Positions 53,364-62,017 of a DNA stretch of 64,000 nucleotides are shown in pieces. This stretch comes from Acidovorax sp. A79 (lineage in GTDB: Bacteria > Pseudomonadota > Gammaproteobacteria > Burkholderiales > Burkholderiaceae_C). The stretch spans positions 3,078,501 to 3,142,500 of the forward strand of contig NZ_AP028672.1 in NCBI RefSeq assembly GCF_041154505.1. Reading direction: 5' to 3'. A program made the position numbers and the translations under genes. The notes under the pieces were generated by a model, which worked only from the letters and a program-made list of their open reading frames with translations, was not told where the DNA came from and ran no database searches. Every line of letters starts with the position of its first letter. Position 1 is the first letter of the stretch.

Positions 53364-54368
53364 CTAGGCGGCGTAGCCAGTGAGCAGTGCGTGCTCCCAG
53401 TCCGGGCGGCCGTGTTGCCGGGCCAGCGCCGCCATGGCCGCGTGGTCGTAGGGCACGCAGATGTGTTCGCAATGCCAGCCGCCTGCGCGCTGTTCGATGA
53501 AGGCATAGCGTGCGTCGGGTGTCCCGGTCTGCACCGCGTGGGGCACGGGGTGGTCATCGCTGTAGGCCTGCAGTCCCACGCTGCCGGGGTTGACCAGCAG
53601 GCTTGCACCCTGCCGCACTGCGCGGGGCACGTGGGTGTGGCCGCATGCGATGACCGGTGAATGCTCGCCGCCCAGCCGGTCGGAAATCTCCGCCGCGGTG
53701 GCCAGGCGCAGTGTGCTGCCGTCCAATGTTTCCAGCAGATATTCGTGGTCACTGCGCGGTGAGCCGTGGCACAGGTAAATGTCGTCGCTGAAGCGATGCC
53801 AGGCCTTGAGCGTGCGCAGCCAGGTGAACTCCGCCTCGGTGAGCTGTGCGTGCGCGTACTGGTCCGAAGGGCCGCCGCGCCCGGGGCGCAGTTCCAGAAC
53901 CTGGCGCTCGTGGTTGCCCGCCAGTGATAGCCAGCCCGACGCCATCAGCCACTGCGCCGTCTCGCGCGGCAGCAGCGGGCCGAGAACCTGTTCAAGGTGT
54001 TTTCGGGAATCGCATTGAAGTGCAATCGGGATGAGTGGATGCCTCGGATGCGTTGCATGGGCTCGTGCCCATGCAAGCAGCCGGGGCATTCAATCGCCCG
54101 ATTTCACTCCAACCCTTCGGGCAAGTGCCTTGCCGGGCGGTCTGCGGCGTTGCGGCGCTTGTTGATAGCCAAGCTATCAACTGCGCACTGCGCCTAGCAT
54201 CCCATCCCGGCAAGGTACTTGTGCGACCCCGAAAACACCTTGAACAGGTTCTTGGAGGTTGTCGCCCAGGTTCACCACCTGGTCAGCGCCCCGGCGGCGG
54301 ATGTCGGCGGCCACCGCTTCCAGCGCGGCGAGGTTGCCATGGATGTCGGAGACGAGGGCCATGCGCAT
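53364..54368 (-). pseudogene. Metallophosphoesterase interrupted by a MITE-like insertion
   Basis: The 5' part (54368 down to 54253) encodes MRMALVSDIHGNLAALEAVA...VVNLGDNL, the N-terminal metal motifs of a YfcE/MJ0936-type phosphoesterase (DIHGN, GD). The coding is then cut by the element at 53983-54252, after which the rest continues in a separate frame from GPLLPRETAQWL through AGNHE (Asn, His), CGHTHVPR and the C-terminus at 53364. Joined across the element the two parts give one complete enzyme of about 245 residues. The frame through the element hits stops, so the product is truncated to 63 residues. It looks like a recent inactivation. Confidence 0.88.
53983..54252. mobile_element. 270-bp MITE-like element with 25-bp perfect terminal inverted repeats
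   Basis: The left end 53983-54007 (starting AGAACCTGTTCAAGGTGTTT) and the right end 54228-54252 are perfect reverse complements over 25 bases. Beyond these the inner ends continue to match imperfectly for about 25 more (both contain TCGCA, AAGT, CGGGATG). No transposase is encoded. Internally GTTGATAGC at 54161-54169 and GCTATCAAC at 54173-54181 make a nine-base-pair hairpin. The element splits a phosphoesterase gene and shows no clear target-site duplication. I do not recognise its IS family. Confidence 0.85.
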
Positions 54369-54381
54369 GGGGTGGTGGCTT

Positions 54382-55131
54382 TCAGCAGGGGGTCGCAGCG
54401 CCGCTCAGGCTGCCCTGGCACAGGTGCAGGCTGATGCGCGCCCGGTTGAACAAGAGATCGCACAGCCACGCGTACACCAGCGCGATGTAGGCCAGTTGCG
54501 CCCAGCCCACATAGCTGCCGAACACGATGGTCTGCAGCCAGTTCTGCCCCCAGAGGTAGACAGCGCTGCTCGCCAGCGTTGCCACGAGGAGCGTGGCGGT
54601 GACCGGCACCAGCGATGCCCCAGCCGCGCCGTGGGGCCGCCGCCATGCGGTCAGGCCCAGCAGGGCGAACGCCAGGGCATTGGCACCGCTGAAGATGCGC
54701 AATTCGCGCAGCAGCTTCCCGGCCGTATCCATGTAGGCGCTGCGGATCAGCGCATCGAGCTGGGCCTGCATCTGCTGCGCGGTGCCGATCTGCAACTCCA
54801 GCCGCTGCTGCCGCCGTTTGCGGCATTCGCAGGCCGGGATCCCCATCTCGTCCGCAATGGCGGCGACCCGGGCGGGCAGGTCGGCCGACAGCGCCTTGCG
54901 CGCGGCGTCGATCTCCTGTTCCTTGCCTCGCAAGAGGACCCGTGCCTGTGCGCTCAGAAAGCGCTCGTCCAGGGCCTGGAGCTTCTCGCCCGTCTTGTGC
55001 TCGATGTGCTGGCGGATGAGCTCGCGCGCGCCGCGTTCAATCCAGGTGGGTTGCAGCAGCGACACCAGCAGCAACCCGCCGAAGGCCGCGCCGCCCAGCG
55101 GGGCGAGCAGAAGGACGAAAGATCGAAACAA
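54382..55131 (-). CDS. Membrane protein of unknown function with coiled-coil domain
   Basis: The 249-residue product has a signal-anchor helix (SFVLLLAPLGGAAFGGLLLVSLL), a helical extracytoplasmic domain of about 120 residues with an unusual CECRKRRQQR segment, then three hydrophobic helices (IFSGANALAFALLGLTAW, LVPVTATLLVATLASSAVYLW, SYVGWAQLAYIALVYAWLCDLLF). The domain has heptad-like leucine/alanine spacing (KLQALDERFLSAQARVLLRGKEQEIDAARKAL). I do not recognise the family. It ends 13 bases upstream of the phosphoesterase start, so the phosphoesterase gene may have been expressed from the same message. Confidence 0.65.
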   Translation of the reverse strand: MFRSFVLLLAPLGGAAFGGLLLVSLLQPTWIERGARELIRQHIEHKTGEKLQALDERFLSAQARVLLRGKEQEIDAARKALSADLPARVAAIADEMGIPACECRKRRQQRLELQIGTAQQMQAQLDALIRSAYMDTAGKLLRELRIFSGANALAFALLGLTAWRRPHGAAGASLVPVTATLLVATLASSAVYLWGQNWLQTIVFGSYVGWAQLAYIALVYAWLCDLLFNRARISLHLCQGSLSGAATPC

Positions 55132-55149
55132 GGCGCAGGTCCCCGGTTT

Positions 55150-55707
55150 TCAGTTCAATGCGGGCCCTGCGCCGGCACATCCACGGTTCTGGGCCAGCCG
55201 GCCCAGTGCGGGCGCAGTCAGCCGGTAACTGAGCCGTTCGGCCACACGCTGGGCACCGAGGCTTTCGTAGAACAGGATTCCCCTGGCGTTCGACGCCTTC
55301 ACAGGCCAGTCGATGCGGCGGCAGCCGTGGTCCAAGGCATACCGGGCGAGCCCGGACATGAGCGCCCGGCCAGTCCCCTGGCTTCTCTCGGCCGAACTCA
55401 CGTACAGCTCTTTGAGCTGGCAATGCCTGCGCTGGTCCTCTGCAAATTCGACCAGCGAATACACCAGCGAGAACGCCGCCAGGCCCACCACAACGCTGTC
55501 GCTGCGCGAAGCAACCAGCAAACGCTGGGCGGAGCCGGGCGCCAGGAGGTTCTGGCGGAGGTGCTCCATCACCACCTGCCGAGCGGGCGAGGCGCCTTCG
55601 TTGTAGAAGACGTGCAGTTCGCGCAGCAGGTCGACCAGCGATGCATGCTGGTGTTCGGCGACGAGGGCGACCTGAAGTGGGTGTTCCGTGGGGCTGACGT
55701 TCTGCAT
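55150..55707 (-). CDS. GNAT N-acetyltransferase
   Basis: The 185-residue product from ATG 55707 (open frame to 55803) has the GNAT order: LVDLLRELHVFYNEGA, LLVASRSDSVVVGLAAFSLVYSLVEF, CQLKELYVSSAERSQGTGRALMSGLARYALDHGCRRIDWPV with the acetyl-CoA loop S-Q-G-T-G-R-A and YESLGAQRVAERLSYRL. The substrate is not known. It lies 18 bases from the next gene on the same strand and is probably transcribed with it. Confidence 0.87.
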   Translation of the reverse strand: MQNVSPTEHPLQVALVAEHQHASLVDLLRELHVFYNEGASPARQVVMEHLRQNLLAPGSAQRLLVASRSDSVVVGLAAFSLVYSLVEFAEDQRRHCQLKELYVSSAERSQGTGRALMSGLARYALDHGCRRIDWPVKASNARGILFYESLGAQRVAERLSYRLTAPALGRLAQNRGCAGAGPALN

Positions 55708-55927
55708 GGGCTTTTGAGGCTTGGAGGTTTCAGCGAGACAACATGCGATTTCTGACAGGGTGAAGTGTGGAGAACCCCATACCACTGCCAGAAAGTTGTC
55801 CAACGTGATGACCCTGAGGAGGCCCCTGGGCGCTGCCCACCACCCGCCAAGGCGGTGCAGGCCAAGGCCCTGGGAGAGGCACGTTACCGCACCGCAGGCC
55901 TTGATCTTTAGCCAGGACTTCCGTGGA

Positions 55928-56812
55928 TCATGGCAACTGTTGTGGTGCGTCGTGTGCCCCCTCTGCCTGGACTTTCACGGCAATCACTTCCATGCACACG
56001 CGGTAGCGTTGGCTGATGCCATAGCGCACGGGCCGGAAGCCACATTCGGCCAGCAGCGCGTACAGCCGGTCGCGGTCAAAGTTGTGATAGTGCTCGATTT
56101 CACCCCAGTAGGGGTTCGCGTTGTTCGCATCCAGCGCCTTCCAGACCAAGGAGCCCAGGTTGGGCAGGGAGATCAGCAGCACCCCCCCGGGTTGCAGCAG
56201 CCGGTGGGCGGCATGCAGACCCACCTTGGGAAACGGCATGTGCTCCAGCACATCCGCCATGCTGACCACACTGGCCGGCCGCGGCAGCTCGAACCCTGTG
56301 ACGTCCTGGCAATGGGCCGCCACCCCCCATCTGCGCAGCTCTTCCACCGATTGCGGACGCAGGTCCAGGCCCACGGGATCGAAGCCGTACTCCTGCGCGG
56401 TGAACAGAAGCGATGCATTCCCAAACCCCACGTCCAGCCACGTGCCTCCCGTCTGGTATGACAGCACCTTCTCGATCATCTGCGCAGACACATAGCGCTG
56501 CCGTTCCAGGTCATAGCCCACCACCTGGGATTCGTTGGTGCCACGGAAAACGACATTCAGCGCCGCTTCGGAGTAGTAGCCGCTGCGAAAAACATGCTGG
56601 CACGCCGTGCATTGGCTCCAATGCATGGTGCGGGAGAGTTCTTGGCTGTAGCGAGGGTGGTGGGAACAGTCCGCGCTGCGCAGCGGCCGAAAGGCCTTGC
56701 TCTCGCACAACGGGCACGCCTGGTAGTCGATCAACTCGCCGGCCATGGTGGCGGGGGGGCTGGCGGCGGGCCGGTACGTCACCGGCGCGGCTGGGAAGGA
56801 GTATTTGATCAT
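55928..56812 (-). CDS. Class I methyltransferase with N-terminal zinc-ribbon motif
   Basis: The 294-residue product starts with a metal-binding segment CPLCESKAFRPLRS...HHPRYS...CTACQHVF (two CxxC pairs about 30-75), typical of methyltransferases acting on polysaccharide or small-molecule substrates. The SAM domain follows with motif I TWLDVGFGNASLLFTA, acid VGLDLRPQS, motif III SVVSMADVLEHMPFPKVG and GGVLLISLPNLGSLVW. It ends LERQRYRV-type with SQRYRVCMEVIAVK. The partner or substrate genes are not adjacent; the gene is separated by about 165-220 bases on both sides, so it looks monocistronic. Confidence 0.85.
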   Translation of the reverse strand: MIKYSFPAAPVTYRPAASPPATMAGELIDYQACPLCESKAFRPLRSADCSHHPRYSQELSRTMHWSQCTACQHVFRSGYYSEAALNVVFRGTNESQVVGYDLERQRYVSAQMIEKVLSYQTGGTWLDVGFGNASLLFTAQEYGFDPVGLDLRPQSVEELRRWGVAAHCQDVTGFELPRPASVVSMADVLEHMPFPKVGLHAAHRLLQPGGVLLISLPNLGSLVWKALDANNANPYWGEIEHYHNFDRDRLYALLAECGFRPVRYGISQRYRVCMEVIAVKVQAEGAHDAPQQLP

Positions 56813-56978
56813 TCCTTCATTCTAGAAGGCACCCGCCGTCTTTTCGGGGGCATCGAGACCGCCGCCGCCGCGGCGCTAGCGCGGGCCATGGGACTCGCCC
56901 GCGGCCCGTCTTGCGGATGCGCACAGCTTTCGAAGGGCAGCATGGGCCGCCCGGGACGGGGGCTGCGCCACGCGGCGG

Positions 56979-58403
56979 CTACAGCGCGAAGATCTTTCCC
57001 GGATTCAGGATGTTCTTCGGGTCCAGCGCCCGCTTGATGGCGCGCATCATGTCCACCGCGCCAGCCCCGGTTTCATCGAGCAGGAAGCCCATCTTGTGCA
57101 GGCCCACGCCGTGCTCGCCCGTGCAGGTGCCGCCCATGCTCAGCGCGCGGGCTACCAGCTTGTGGTTCAGGTCTTCCGCGGTCACGCGCTCTTCGGGGAT
57201 GTTGGGGTCGAGCAGGTAGCCAAAGTGGAAGTTGCCGTCGCCCACATGGCCCACCAGGAAGTAAGGGATGCCGCTGTCCTCGGCTTCCTGCACCGAGTCG
57301 AGCAGGCAGTCGGCCAGGCGGCTGATGGGCACGCAGGTGTCGGTGCTGATGGCGCGGCAGCCGGGGCGGCTTTGCACGGCGGCGAAGTAGGCGTTGTGCC
57401 GCGCGGTCCACAGGCGCGTGCGTTCCTCGGGCGTGCTGGCCCATTCAAAGGCATTGCCGCCAAACTCGCTGGCGATGTCCTGCACCGTCTCGGCCTGCTC
57501 CTTCACGCTCGATGGCGAACCGTGGAACTCCATCAGCAGCATAGGTTCTTCGCGCAGGGTGAGCTTGCTGTGCGCGTTGACCATGCGCACCGTGTGGTGG
57601 TCGATGAGTTCCACGCGCGCGATCGGCACGCCGAGCTGGATGGTCTGGATCACGGTGTGCACGGCGGCCTCGATGCTCGGGAACGAGCAGATCGCGGCGC
57701 TCACGGCCTCGGGCAGCGGGTACAGGCGCACGGTGATCTCGGTCATGATGCCCAGCGTGCCCTCGCTGCCCACCATCAGGCGCGTGAGGTCGTAGCCCGC
57801 GCTGCTCTTCTTGGCGCGCGTGCCGGTGTGGATGACTTCGCCGCTGGCCGTGACCACCTGCAGCGCCAGCACGTTCTCGCGCATGGTGCCGTAGCGCACG
57901 GCGTTGGTGCCGCTGGCGCGCGTGGCGCTCATGCCGCCAATGCTGGCATCGGCGCCGGGGTCGATGGGGAAGAACAGGCCCGTGTCCTTGATCGCATCGT
58001 TGAGCTGCTTGCGCGTGATGCCGGGCTGCACGGTCACGGTGAGGTCTTCGGCATTGATGCTCAACACCTGGTTCATGCGGCTCACGTCAATGCTGATGCC
58101 GCCCTGCACGGCCAGCAGGTGGCCTTCGAGCGAGGAGCCGGCGCCGTAGGGAATCACCGGCACCTCGTACTGGCTGGCCAGCTTCACGGCGTCGGCCACG
58201 TCCTGCGTGCTCTCGGCGAACACGACAGCGGAAGGTGGCGGCGCCTGGAAGGAACCTTCGTCCCGGCCATGCTGCTCGCGCACGGCCTGGGCCAGCGAGC
58301 ACCGCGCACCAAAGCGGGTCTGCAGCGCTTCGATGAGGGCCTGGGGCACTTCGCGCAGGTTGATTTCGGGGAGAAGGTGGGCGGCGGCGGTGGGGGCGTT
58401 CAT
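56979..58403 (-). CDS. FAD-linked oxidase (D-lactate dehydrogenase / glycolate oxidase GlcD type)
   Basis: The 474-residue product from ATG 58403 belongs to the GlcD/D-LDH FAD family. Features are the FAD_binding_4 domain with PSAVVFAESTQDVADAVKLASQYEVPVIPYGAGSSLEGH (key PYGAGSSLEG), then GADASIGGMSATRASGTNAVRYGTMRENVLAL and a C-terminal GDGNFHFGYLLDP and GTCTGEHGVGLHKMGFL cap. No cysteine-rich FeS domain is present, so it is the simple flavoprotein type that passes electrons to quinone or cytochrome c. It is divergent from a TetR gene 203 bases away with an intergenic palindrome; TetR control is possible. Confidence 0.92.
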   Translation of the reverse strand: MNAPTAAAHLLPEINLREVPQALIEALQTRFGARCSLAQAVREQHGRDEGSFQAPPPSAVVFAESTQDVADAVKLASQYEVPVIPYGAGSSLEGHLLAVQGGISIDVSRMNQVLSINAEDLTVTVQPGITRKQLNDAIKDTGLFFPIDPGADASIGGMSATRASGTNAVRYGTMRENVLALQVVTASGEVIHTGTRAKKSSAGYDLTRLMVGSEGTLGIMTEITVRLYPLPEAVSAAICSFPSIEAAVHTVIQTIQLGVPIARVELIDHHTVRMVNAHSKLTLREEPMLLMEFHGSPSSVKEQAETVQDIASEFGGNAFEWASTPEERTRLWTARHNAYFAAVQSRPGCRAISTDTCVPISRLADCLLDSVQEAEDSGIPYFLVGHVGDGNFHFGYLLDPNIPEERVTAEDLNHKLVARALSMGGTCTGEHGVGLHKMGFLLDETGAGAVDMMRAIKRALDPKNILNPGKIFAL

Positions 58404-58570
58404 GGGTTGTCTCCAGGGTGGTCGAAAAGAATACCACCGGCCTTTGCGTGGCGCCATGGCAGTGGTCAGGCAGGTGCAAGCTGGCCCGGACCCCGCGGGT
58501 GCACAAGGCGCGCGGGCACTGCGCGGCGTGGTGCGGGTATTCACGGGCTTGTTCGCGGGTGTTCGCTTAA

Positions 58571-58592
58571 ATACATTACGTTTGAAATGTAT
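58571..58592. promoter_or_regulatory. Candidate TetR operator ATACATT-N8-AATGTAT
   Basis: Perfect seven-base arms with an eight-base spacer lie 14 bases upstream of the TetR gene start and in the shared region with the divergent FAD oxidase. The size and AT-rich arms fit a TetR dimer site and overlap the probable -10 region of the TetR gene. Confidence 0.6.
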
Positions 58593-58606
58593 ATTGTGAA
58601 AGCGCC

Positions 58607-59290
58607 ATGAACCACCGTGTTTCCCCCAAGGCGGGGGTGCGCCGCACGCATGCCGAGCGCAGCGCCGCCACCCGCCAGCACCTGATCGCCACGGCCATCG
58701 ATGTGATCCAGAACCGCAGCCTGGAGGAGATGTCCATCCATGAGCTGGCCAAGTCGGCGGGCATGACGTCGGGGGCGGTGCAGCACCACTTCACGTCCAA
58801 GGCGGTGCTGATGATGAACGTGCTCAGCGAGCTGATCGAGTCCAGCGTGCTGTCGGGCGCACTCTGGCCCGACAGCACGCTGGCGCCCCGCGAGAGGGCG
58901 ACCCTTTTCGTGCAGGCCGTCTGGGGCCTGGTCTATGCGCAGCCGCGCTTCATCGTGGCCTGGAACATCTATCTGGGCTGCCGCAACCAGCCGGAAGTGC
59001 TGGGCCACATTGCCGAGCTGCGCCAGAGCGTGCAGGCGCGCATGCGCGACGGGTTCTTCAAGGCATTTCCCGAACTGGCCCACGAGGCCGACCGCGATGG
59101 CCTGCTGGGCCTGGTGCTGTCCTCGCTGCGCGGGCTGGGGATGCTGCAGCTTTTTGCACCTGCGCGGCAGGACACGCCGGATGCTGCGCAACAAGCCCAG
59201 CTGGCCTGCCTGGCCGACCTGATCGCCACCCGCTGTGAAGCCGCAGCCGCCAGTGCCGCGCCCGCCAAGGCGCGAGCGCCTCGCCGCTAG
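58607..59290 (+). CDS. TetR-family regulator (BetI-like)
   Basis: The 227-residue product has an N-terminal HTH: RTHAERSAATRQHLIATAIDVIQNRSLEEMSIHELAKSAGMTSGAVQHHFTSKAVLMMNVLSELI, where GAVQHHFxSK is the family recognition-helix pattern. The C-terminal domain is all-helical with VQAVWGLVYAQPRFIVAWNIYLGCRNQPEVLGHIAELRQ. The next gene, a Bug receptor, begins 116 bases downstream and a carboxylesterase follows; I infer control of that pair, and possibly of the divergent FAD oxidase, by an ester or its acid product. A palindrome lies just upstream. Confidence 0.9.
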   Translation: MNHRVSPKAGVRRTHAERSAATRQHLIATAIDVIQNRSLEEMSIHELAKSAGMTSGAVQHHFTSKAVLMMNVLSELIESSVLSGALWPDSTLAPRERATLFVQAVWGLVYAQPRFIVAWNIYLGCRNQPEVLGHIAELRQSVQARMRDGFFKAFPELAHEADRDGLLGLVLSSLRGLGMLQLFAPARQDTPDAAQQAQLACLADLIATRCEAAAASAAPAKARAPRR

Positions 59291-59406
59291 GCCCTGGGTG
59301 CCGCCGCACCGGCGCGCACCTGCGCACGTTTGCGGGAGCCCCGCCAGGCGCCTGTGCAACGCCATTCCACTGCCACCCCCCCAAAAAACCCAGGAGACAA
59401 CACACC

Positions 59407-60399
59407 ATGGCCCTTTCCTTCCCCCGCGCGCCCCGCATTCCGCTGCTGGGCGCCCTCGTGCTGCTGGCAGGCACCGCAGTGGCACAGCCAGGCGCGTACC
59501 CGGCCAAGCCCATCCAGCTCATTGCGCAGCAGCCGCCCGGCAGCGGCTCGGACGCGATGACCCGCGTGTGGGCCGACTGCGCCGCGCGTGAACTGGGCCA
59601 GGCGGTGGTGGTGCAGAACAAGCCGGGGGCCAACGGCGTGCTGGCAATCAACTACCTCAAGGGCCAGCCCGCCGACGGCTACAGCCTGCTGAGCATCGGC
59701 ATGTCGCAGATGACGATCACGCCGTATGTGTACAAGCAGCCGCCGTACGACCCGCTGCGCGACTTCGATGGCGTGGCCGTGCTGGGCACGTCGCCGCTGG
59801 TGCTGGCCGTGCCTGCGGGGCAGGGCATCGCGAGCCTGGCCGATCTGCAAAAACTCGCGCGCGCCACGCCGGGTGGCGTCAACTTTGGGTCGCCGGGCAA
59901 GGGCAGCCCGGCGCACCTGCTGACTTCGGCGCTCATCGAGCGCCTGGGCGTGGCTGGCACCCATGTGCCCTTTGTGGGCGAAGGCGCGGGCCTCACCGCG
60001 CTGATGGGGCAGCAGATCCATGCGATGACCCTGGTCATCGGCACGGCCGCAGCCCAGGTCAAGGCGGGCAAGCTGGTGCCGCTGGCGCTGTTTGGCGCGC
60101 AGCGCTCGCCCCTGCTGCCGGAGGTGCCCACCATTGCCGAAGCGTTGCCCCCTGCTGCCGACCTGGCGCGGCCCGCGTGGATTGCGGTGGTGGCCAAGGC
60201 GGGCACGCCGCCCGAACTGCTGAGCAAGCTCAACGCCGTTACCGAAAAGTGCCGGGGCGATGCGCAGTACAAATCGCGGCTGGAGGCCATGAACGTCACG
60301 CTCACTTCCTCGGTGCCGGGCGACGTGCGCGCCTGGGCCTCGCGCGATGCGGCCGTGTGGCGGCCCTTGATCGACAAGCTGGGCCTGGCCACGGAATGA
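59407..60399 (+). CDS. Bug/TctC-family periplasmic solute receptor
   Basis: The 330-residue product starts at ATG 59407 after AGGAGACAAC. A Sec signal peptide (RIPLLGALVLLAGTAVAQ) precedes GAYPAKPIQLIAQQPPGSGSDAMTRVW, the Bug signature with the PGSGSD loop. Later blocks are VVVQNKPGANGVLAINYL, SPLVLAVPAGQGI, NFGSPGKGSPAHLLTSALIE and EVPTIAEALPP. No TctAB components are adjacent. The stop codon overlaps the start of the downstream carboxylesterase gene by four bases, so the receptor and esterase are made together, suggesting the receptor binds the hydrolysed or intact ester compound. Confidence 0.92.
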   Translation: MALSFPRAPRIPLLGALVLLAGTAVAQPGAYPAKPIQLIAQQPPGSGSDAMTRVWADCAARELGQAVVVQNKPGANGVLAINYLKGQPADGYSLLSIGMSQMTITPYVYKQPPYDPLRDFDGVAVLGTSPLVLAVPAGQGIASLADLQKLARATPGGVNFGSPGKGSPAHLLTSALIERLGVAGTHVPFVGEGAGLTALMGQQIHAMTLVIGTAAAQVKAGKLVPLALFGAQRSPLLPEVPTIAEALPPAADLARPAWIAVVAKAGTPPELLSKLNAVTEKCRGDAQYKSRLEAMNVTLTSSVPGDVRAWASRDAAVWRPLIDKLGLATE

Positions 60400-61904
60400 C
60401 AGTGGGCACAGCTGCACCCCAGGTCACGCTGCCCCACGGCGGCCAGCTGCGGGGTCTGTGGGACCACGGCGTGCGTGTGTTCCGTGGCGTGCCGTACGCC
60501 CAGGCACCACGTGGCGCGCTGCGCTTTGCGGCACCGGCGCCTGCGTTGCCGTGGTCCGGCCTGCGCGACGCCACCACCTTCGCGCCCATGGCGCCGCAAC
60601 TGGCCCGCACGGCAAAAGCCGATGCACCCATGCTGGGTGGCCAGGACTGCCTGGCCGTGAATGTGTGGGCACCGCCCGCAGCGCCGGGTGCGGGCCTGCC
60701 GGTGTTGGTGTGGGTGCATGGTGGCGGCTTCTTTCGCGGCTCGGCGAGCGAACCGCTGTACGACGGCGCTTCGTTCGCCCGGCAGGGGCTGGTTTTTGTG
60801 TCGCTGCAGTACCGGCTGGGCATGGACGGGTTCATGCACTTCGAGGGTGAGGACGACGGTGCACCCGCCAACCGGGGTTTGCTGGACCAGATCGCTGCGC
60901 TGCAGTGGGTGCAGGACCATGTCCAGGCCTGGGGTGGCGACCCGACGCAGGTCACGGTGTTTGGCCAGTCGGCGGGCGCGGGTGCGCTGGCGTGCCTGCT
61001 GGGCATGCCAGCGTCGCGCGGCTTGTTCCAGAGGGTCATCCTGCAAAGCCCGAGCGTGGCCTGCCAAACGCTGGACGAAGCCGCCGCCGTGCGCCGCGCA
61101 GTGGCTGCGTTGGTGGGCGTGGCGCCGAGCCGCACCACGCTGGCCTCGGCACCCATCGGTTCGGTGCTTCATGCCGTCCACAGGCTGGCAGCAGATCCAT
61201 CGCTTCGAGTTCGGCATGGCATCGGGGGCCGCAACTTCTTTCCGCTGCGGCCCGTGGTGGATGGGCGGGTGCTGGCTGCGCCGCCGCTGCAGGCGATGCG
61301 CCAGCAATGGAGGGCCCGGCCACCGGACCTGCAGGTGCTGGTGGGCAGCAATGTGGACGAGATGCGCCTGTACCACGTGCCGGGCGGCGCCATCGACCGC
61401 GTGAGCGAGGCGAAGGTGCTGGCGTTTGCGCAGGATGTGGGTTTGCCCACGGAGGCGGTTCGCGCCTGCCGGGCGCTGTTGCCGGCTGCCCAGCAGACAC
61501 CGGGCGAGCTGCTGTCAGCCTTGCAGTCCGATTTCTACTACCGCGTGCCCGCACAGCGCATCGCGGCGCTGGCCAGCGAATGGGCCCAAAGCGCCCACCG
61601 CTATGAGTTTGCCTGGGCATCCCCCCAGTGGCGGGGGCGGCTGGGCGCGGCGCACGCGGTGGAGCTGCCGTTTGTCTTTGGCAACCTTCACACTGCCCAG
61701 GGGCAAGAGTTCACGGGGGCCGCGCCGCCTGCCGCTCTGGCGCAGGCCATGCACCAAAGCTGGGCGAGTTTTGCGCGCCGGGGCGACCCCGGCTGGGCGC
61801 GCCATGAGGGCACCATGCCCTGGCTGCAGCATTTCAACAGCGCATCGCGCTGCGAAATCCATAGCGAACCCACCAGATTCAATCTGTGGCGAGGCATTCT
61901 TTGA
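60396..61904 (+). CDS. Carboxylesterase type B
   Basis: The 502-residue product from ATG 60396 overlaps the Bug gene stop (ATGA); the frame open to 60177 lies inside that gene. Family motifs are GVRVFRGVPYAQAP near the N-terminus, GGQDCLAVNVWAP (QDCL), VLVWVHGGGFFRGSA (HGGGF oxyanion hole), LLDQIAALQWVQDHVQAWGGDPTQVTVFGQSAGAGA (nucleophile Ser in GQSAG), a Glu in SNVDEMRLY and a His in GAAHAVELPFVFGN. It hydrolyses carboxylic esters and possibly acts on lactones. No signal peptide is visible, so it is cytoplasmic, acting after uptake. Confidence 0.93.
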   Translation: MTVGTAAPQVTLPHGGQLRGLWDHGVRVFRGVPYAQAPRGALRFAAPAPALPWSGLRDATTFAPMAPQLARTAKADAPMLGGQDCLAVNVWAPPAAPGAGLPVLVWVHGGGFFRGSASEPLYDGASFARQGLVFVSLQYRLGMDGFMHFEGEDDGAPANRGLLDQIAALQWVQDHVQAWGGDPTQVTVFGQSAGAGALACLLGMPASRGLFQRVILQSPSVACQTLDEAAAVRRAVAALVGVAPSRTTLASAPIGSVLHAVHRLAADPSLRVRHGIGGRNFFPLRPVVDGRVLAAPPLQAMRQQWRARPPDLQVLVGSNVDEMRLYHVPGGAIDRVSEAKVLAFAQDVGLPTEAVRACRALLPAAQQTPGELLSALQSDFYYRVPAQRIAALASEWAQSAHRYEFAWASPQWRGRLGAAHAVELPFVFGNLHTAQGQEFTGAAPPAALAQAMHQSWASFARRGDPGWARHEGTMPWLQHFNSASRCEIHSEPTRFNLWRGIL

Positions 61905-61975
61905 GCAAGGAGGGCGAAGTCCGCTGAGCCCCCGTAGGGCGCCATAGGCTGGCGCGCCACACTGGTGCATCCATC

Positions 61976-61985
61976 TTGTATACCA
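61976..61985. promoter_or_regulatory. Candidate GntR operator TTGTATACCA
   Basis: The sequence contains the GTATAC palindrome with TTG...CCA flanks, resembling the TNGTNNNACNA pattern of FadR-type sites. It lies 33 bases upstream of the GntR start in the 113-bp gap after the carboxylesterase. A site this short can arise by chance. Confidence 0.35.
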
Positions 61986-62017
61986 GTTGGCACGGAACCT
62001 GCAATCAGCAGGCGGCA

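Noticed and set aside
53364..54089. A stand-alone phosphoesterase starting at 54089
   Set aside because: Its first 35 codons come from the MITE and the first metal motif (DIHGN) is missing, so it is the 3' part of a broken gene.
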